From Lachnospiraceae bacterium (GTDB taxonomy: Bacteria; Bacillota; Clostridia; Lachnospirales; Lachnospiraceae), in contig SVDL01000001.1 in the NCBI GenBank assembly GCA_015057835.1, positions 60,745 through 124,744 of the forward strand: DNA of 64,000 nucleotides. Direction: 5' to 3'. The position numbers were made by a program, and so were the translations under genes. Below the pieces are notes generated by a model. It was not told the origin of the DNA. It did no database searches and was given only the letters and a program-made list of their open reading frames with translations. Below are positions 62,655 to 64,000 of the stretch, in pieces (position 1 is the stretch's first letter; each line of letters begins with the position of its first letter).

Positions 62655-64000
62655 TTACATGCCATACAGCTCGTCCGGCGAGCCGTGACGTGTCTTTGCG
62701 CCTTCCTTGACTCCCTTCCCGTACGGGAATGCGATCCAGTCCGAGCGGCTGACGCCGGAAATGATCAGGTATCCTTCGCCGTTCAGCTTGCCGACTTTGA
62801 TCTCCTGTTTGACCAGTTTTCCGTCCGCGTCTTCTTTGAAAACGTACTTTTTATTGTTTTCTTCACGGATAAATGCTTTCCAGAGATAGAAGTCGCTGTC
62901 CTCTTCCTCTTCGTAGAATTCCCCTTCTTCGCCGGTCATCATACCGTCTTCGGTCATGCCTTCTTCCCCGGCCATCATATCCTCTTCGGTCACGCCTTCT
63001 TCGCCGGCCATCATGTCCTCTTCGGTCATGCCCTCTTCACCGGCCATCATGTCCTCTTCGGTCATGCCCTCTTCGCCGGCCATCATATCCTCTTCGGTCA
63101 TGCCCTCTTCGCCGGCCATCATGCCGCCGTCTTCCATGCCGCTTCCGCCCTTCATAACGGAGACCTGCACCCAGGAATTGTTCGGCAGCTGTGCCGATTC
63201 ATCGAGGATCTGCGCCGTAAACGGATAATAGGTGACGGTGCTTTCTCCCCATCCGAACATGCCGCTGTTATCCGGGTAGGGCGAGATCTCTTTAATGACC
63301 GCCTGATAACTCATGCCGGTCTCCCAGGACATGACCATGACCGGATCTCCCTCATGAATTTCATCGAGAAGCAGTTCCGACAGACCGCACCGGACGTACT
63401 GTCCGCCGCTGCCGGTCACGGAAATGAATGCCGATCCGTCCGCCATCGGGTTTTCCGGATCGCCGACGTGTTTCACCACGCCGTCCATCTTGGCCTTCAC
63501 TTCGCCCTGCTCGTCCGCGATCTTCGCGTCTTTGAGCCGCAGTTCCGCCTCTCTGAGGTCCAGCTGATAATCCCGCAGCGTATCTTCCGCGTCTTTTCTC
63601 GCCTGCGCAAGTTCTTCCTTCGAATACTGCGCGTTCGGGGAAATGAGTCCGACCGAAGACAGATCATACCCGTTCGAACCGCCGTCTCCGCCTCCGCCGA
63701 AGGCCACTTTCGTGAACTTCGCGCCGTCGGTAATGGATCCGCTCGGTCCCGCGAGAACGGTCGTCTGTGCAAACCGTCCGCTGACCTTCACAAAACTGCC
63801 GGAATTTCCGGTCGCAGCGGCATTTACAGGATTGCCGCTGTTATTATTGTCATCGCCATTAGTTGCAGGCGGGATGCTGGGCGTTGGTGTGCCTGTCGGA
63901 TCCGGCGTGGGCGTCGGTGTCTCCGTCGGTTCTGTTGTCGGGGTCGGCGTATCCGTCGGTTCCGTTGTCGGTGTCGGCGTATCTGTCGGTTCTGCTGTTG
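62655..64000 (-). CDS. HlyD/MacA-like efflux adaptor, N-terminus beyond window
   Basis: Minus frame is open from 62655 through 64000; upstream of the track's GTG at 63791 it reads ...TAEPTDTPTPTTEPTDTPTPTTEPTETPTPTPDPTGTPTPSIPPATNGDDNNNSGNPVNAAATGNSGSFVKVSGRF...; biotinyl-lipoyl-like GEVKAKMDGVVKHVGDPENPMADGSAFISV. Confidence 0.8.
   Translation of the reverse strand, partial: TAEPTDTPTPTTEPTDTPTPTTEPTETPTPTPDPTGTPTPSIPPATNGDDNNNSGNPVNAAATGNSGSFVKVSGRFAQTTVLAGPSGSITDGAKFTKVAFGGGGDGGSNGYDLSSVGLISPNAQYSKEELAQARKDAEDTLRDYQLDLREAELRLKDAKIADEQGEVKAKMDGVVKHVGDPENPMADGSAFISVTGSGGQYVRCGLSELLLDEIHEGDPVMVMSWETGMSYQAVIKEISPYPDNSGMFGWGESTVTYYPFTAQILDESAQLPNNSWVQVSVMKGGSGMEDGGMMAGEEGMTEEDMMAGEEGMTEEDMMAGEEGMTEEDMMAGEEGVTEEDMMAGEEGMTEDGMMTGEEGEFYEEEEDSDFYLWKAFIREENNKKYVFKEDADGKLVKQEIKVGKLNGEGYLIISGVSRSDWIAFPYGKGVKEGAKTRHGSPDELYGM
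62935..63126 (-). repeat. In-frame 36-bp coding tandem repeat (12-aa unit GEEGMTEEDMMA)
   Basis: MMAGEEGMTEED repeated about five times with few substitutions in the adaptor protein. Confidence 0.9.

Noticed and set aside
62935-63126. 36-bp repeat array considered as CRISPR
   Set aside because: Unit length is CRISPR-like but copies are contiguous with no spacers and lie in-frame inside a coding sequence.
62873-63228. Plus-strand repetitive ORFs (RRPSCPLRSCPLRR..., SSPAIMSSSVMP...)
   Set aside because: Antisense readings of the 36-bp coding repeat in the adaptor protein.

Overview
The window looks like a chromosomal segment of a moderately high-GC Clostridia/Lachnospiraceae-type bacterium; that placement is inferred from gene families, not searched. 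I recognise no rRNA, tRNA, CRISPR array, transposase or phage module. Most of it is carbohydrate uptake and catabolism. There are two CUT1 ABC transporter loci, one with two ATPase genes of which one is fused to a YesL/DUF624 membrane domain. There are two fucose/arabinose-isomerase-like enzymes, FGGY, PfkB and ROK kinases, KDPG aldolase, two archaeal-type triosephosphate-isomerase-like proteins, two YjbQ proteins, two ceramidase-domain proteins, a NagA plus tandem NagB-like cluster with M20 and CapA proteins, AspA, tandem MATE pumps, a PucR-type regulator, a patatin, and a MacAB-like permease/adaptor pair at the right edge. The strongest unexplained signals are: (1) a compact structured intergenic region at about 61043-61264 with its own promoter and terminator signals and several perfect nested helices, a candidate orphan ncRNA; (2) the CUT1 ATPase-YesL fusion; (3) a recurrent GTTTC-GAAAC palindrome placed at sigma-A-like promoters of transporter and hydrolase genes; (4) tandem NagB-like paralogs, one of which lacks the canonical catalytic residues; (5) tandemly duplicated terminator-like intergenic repeats. 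The ORF track misses or truncates the genes running off both window edges.
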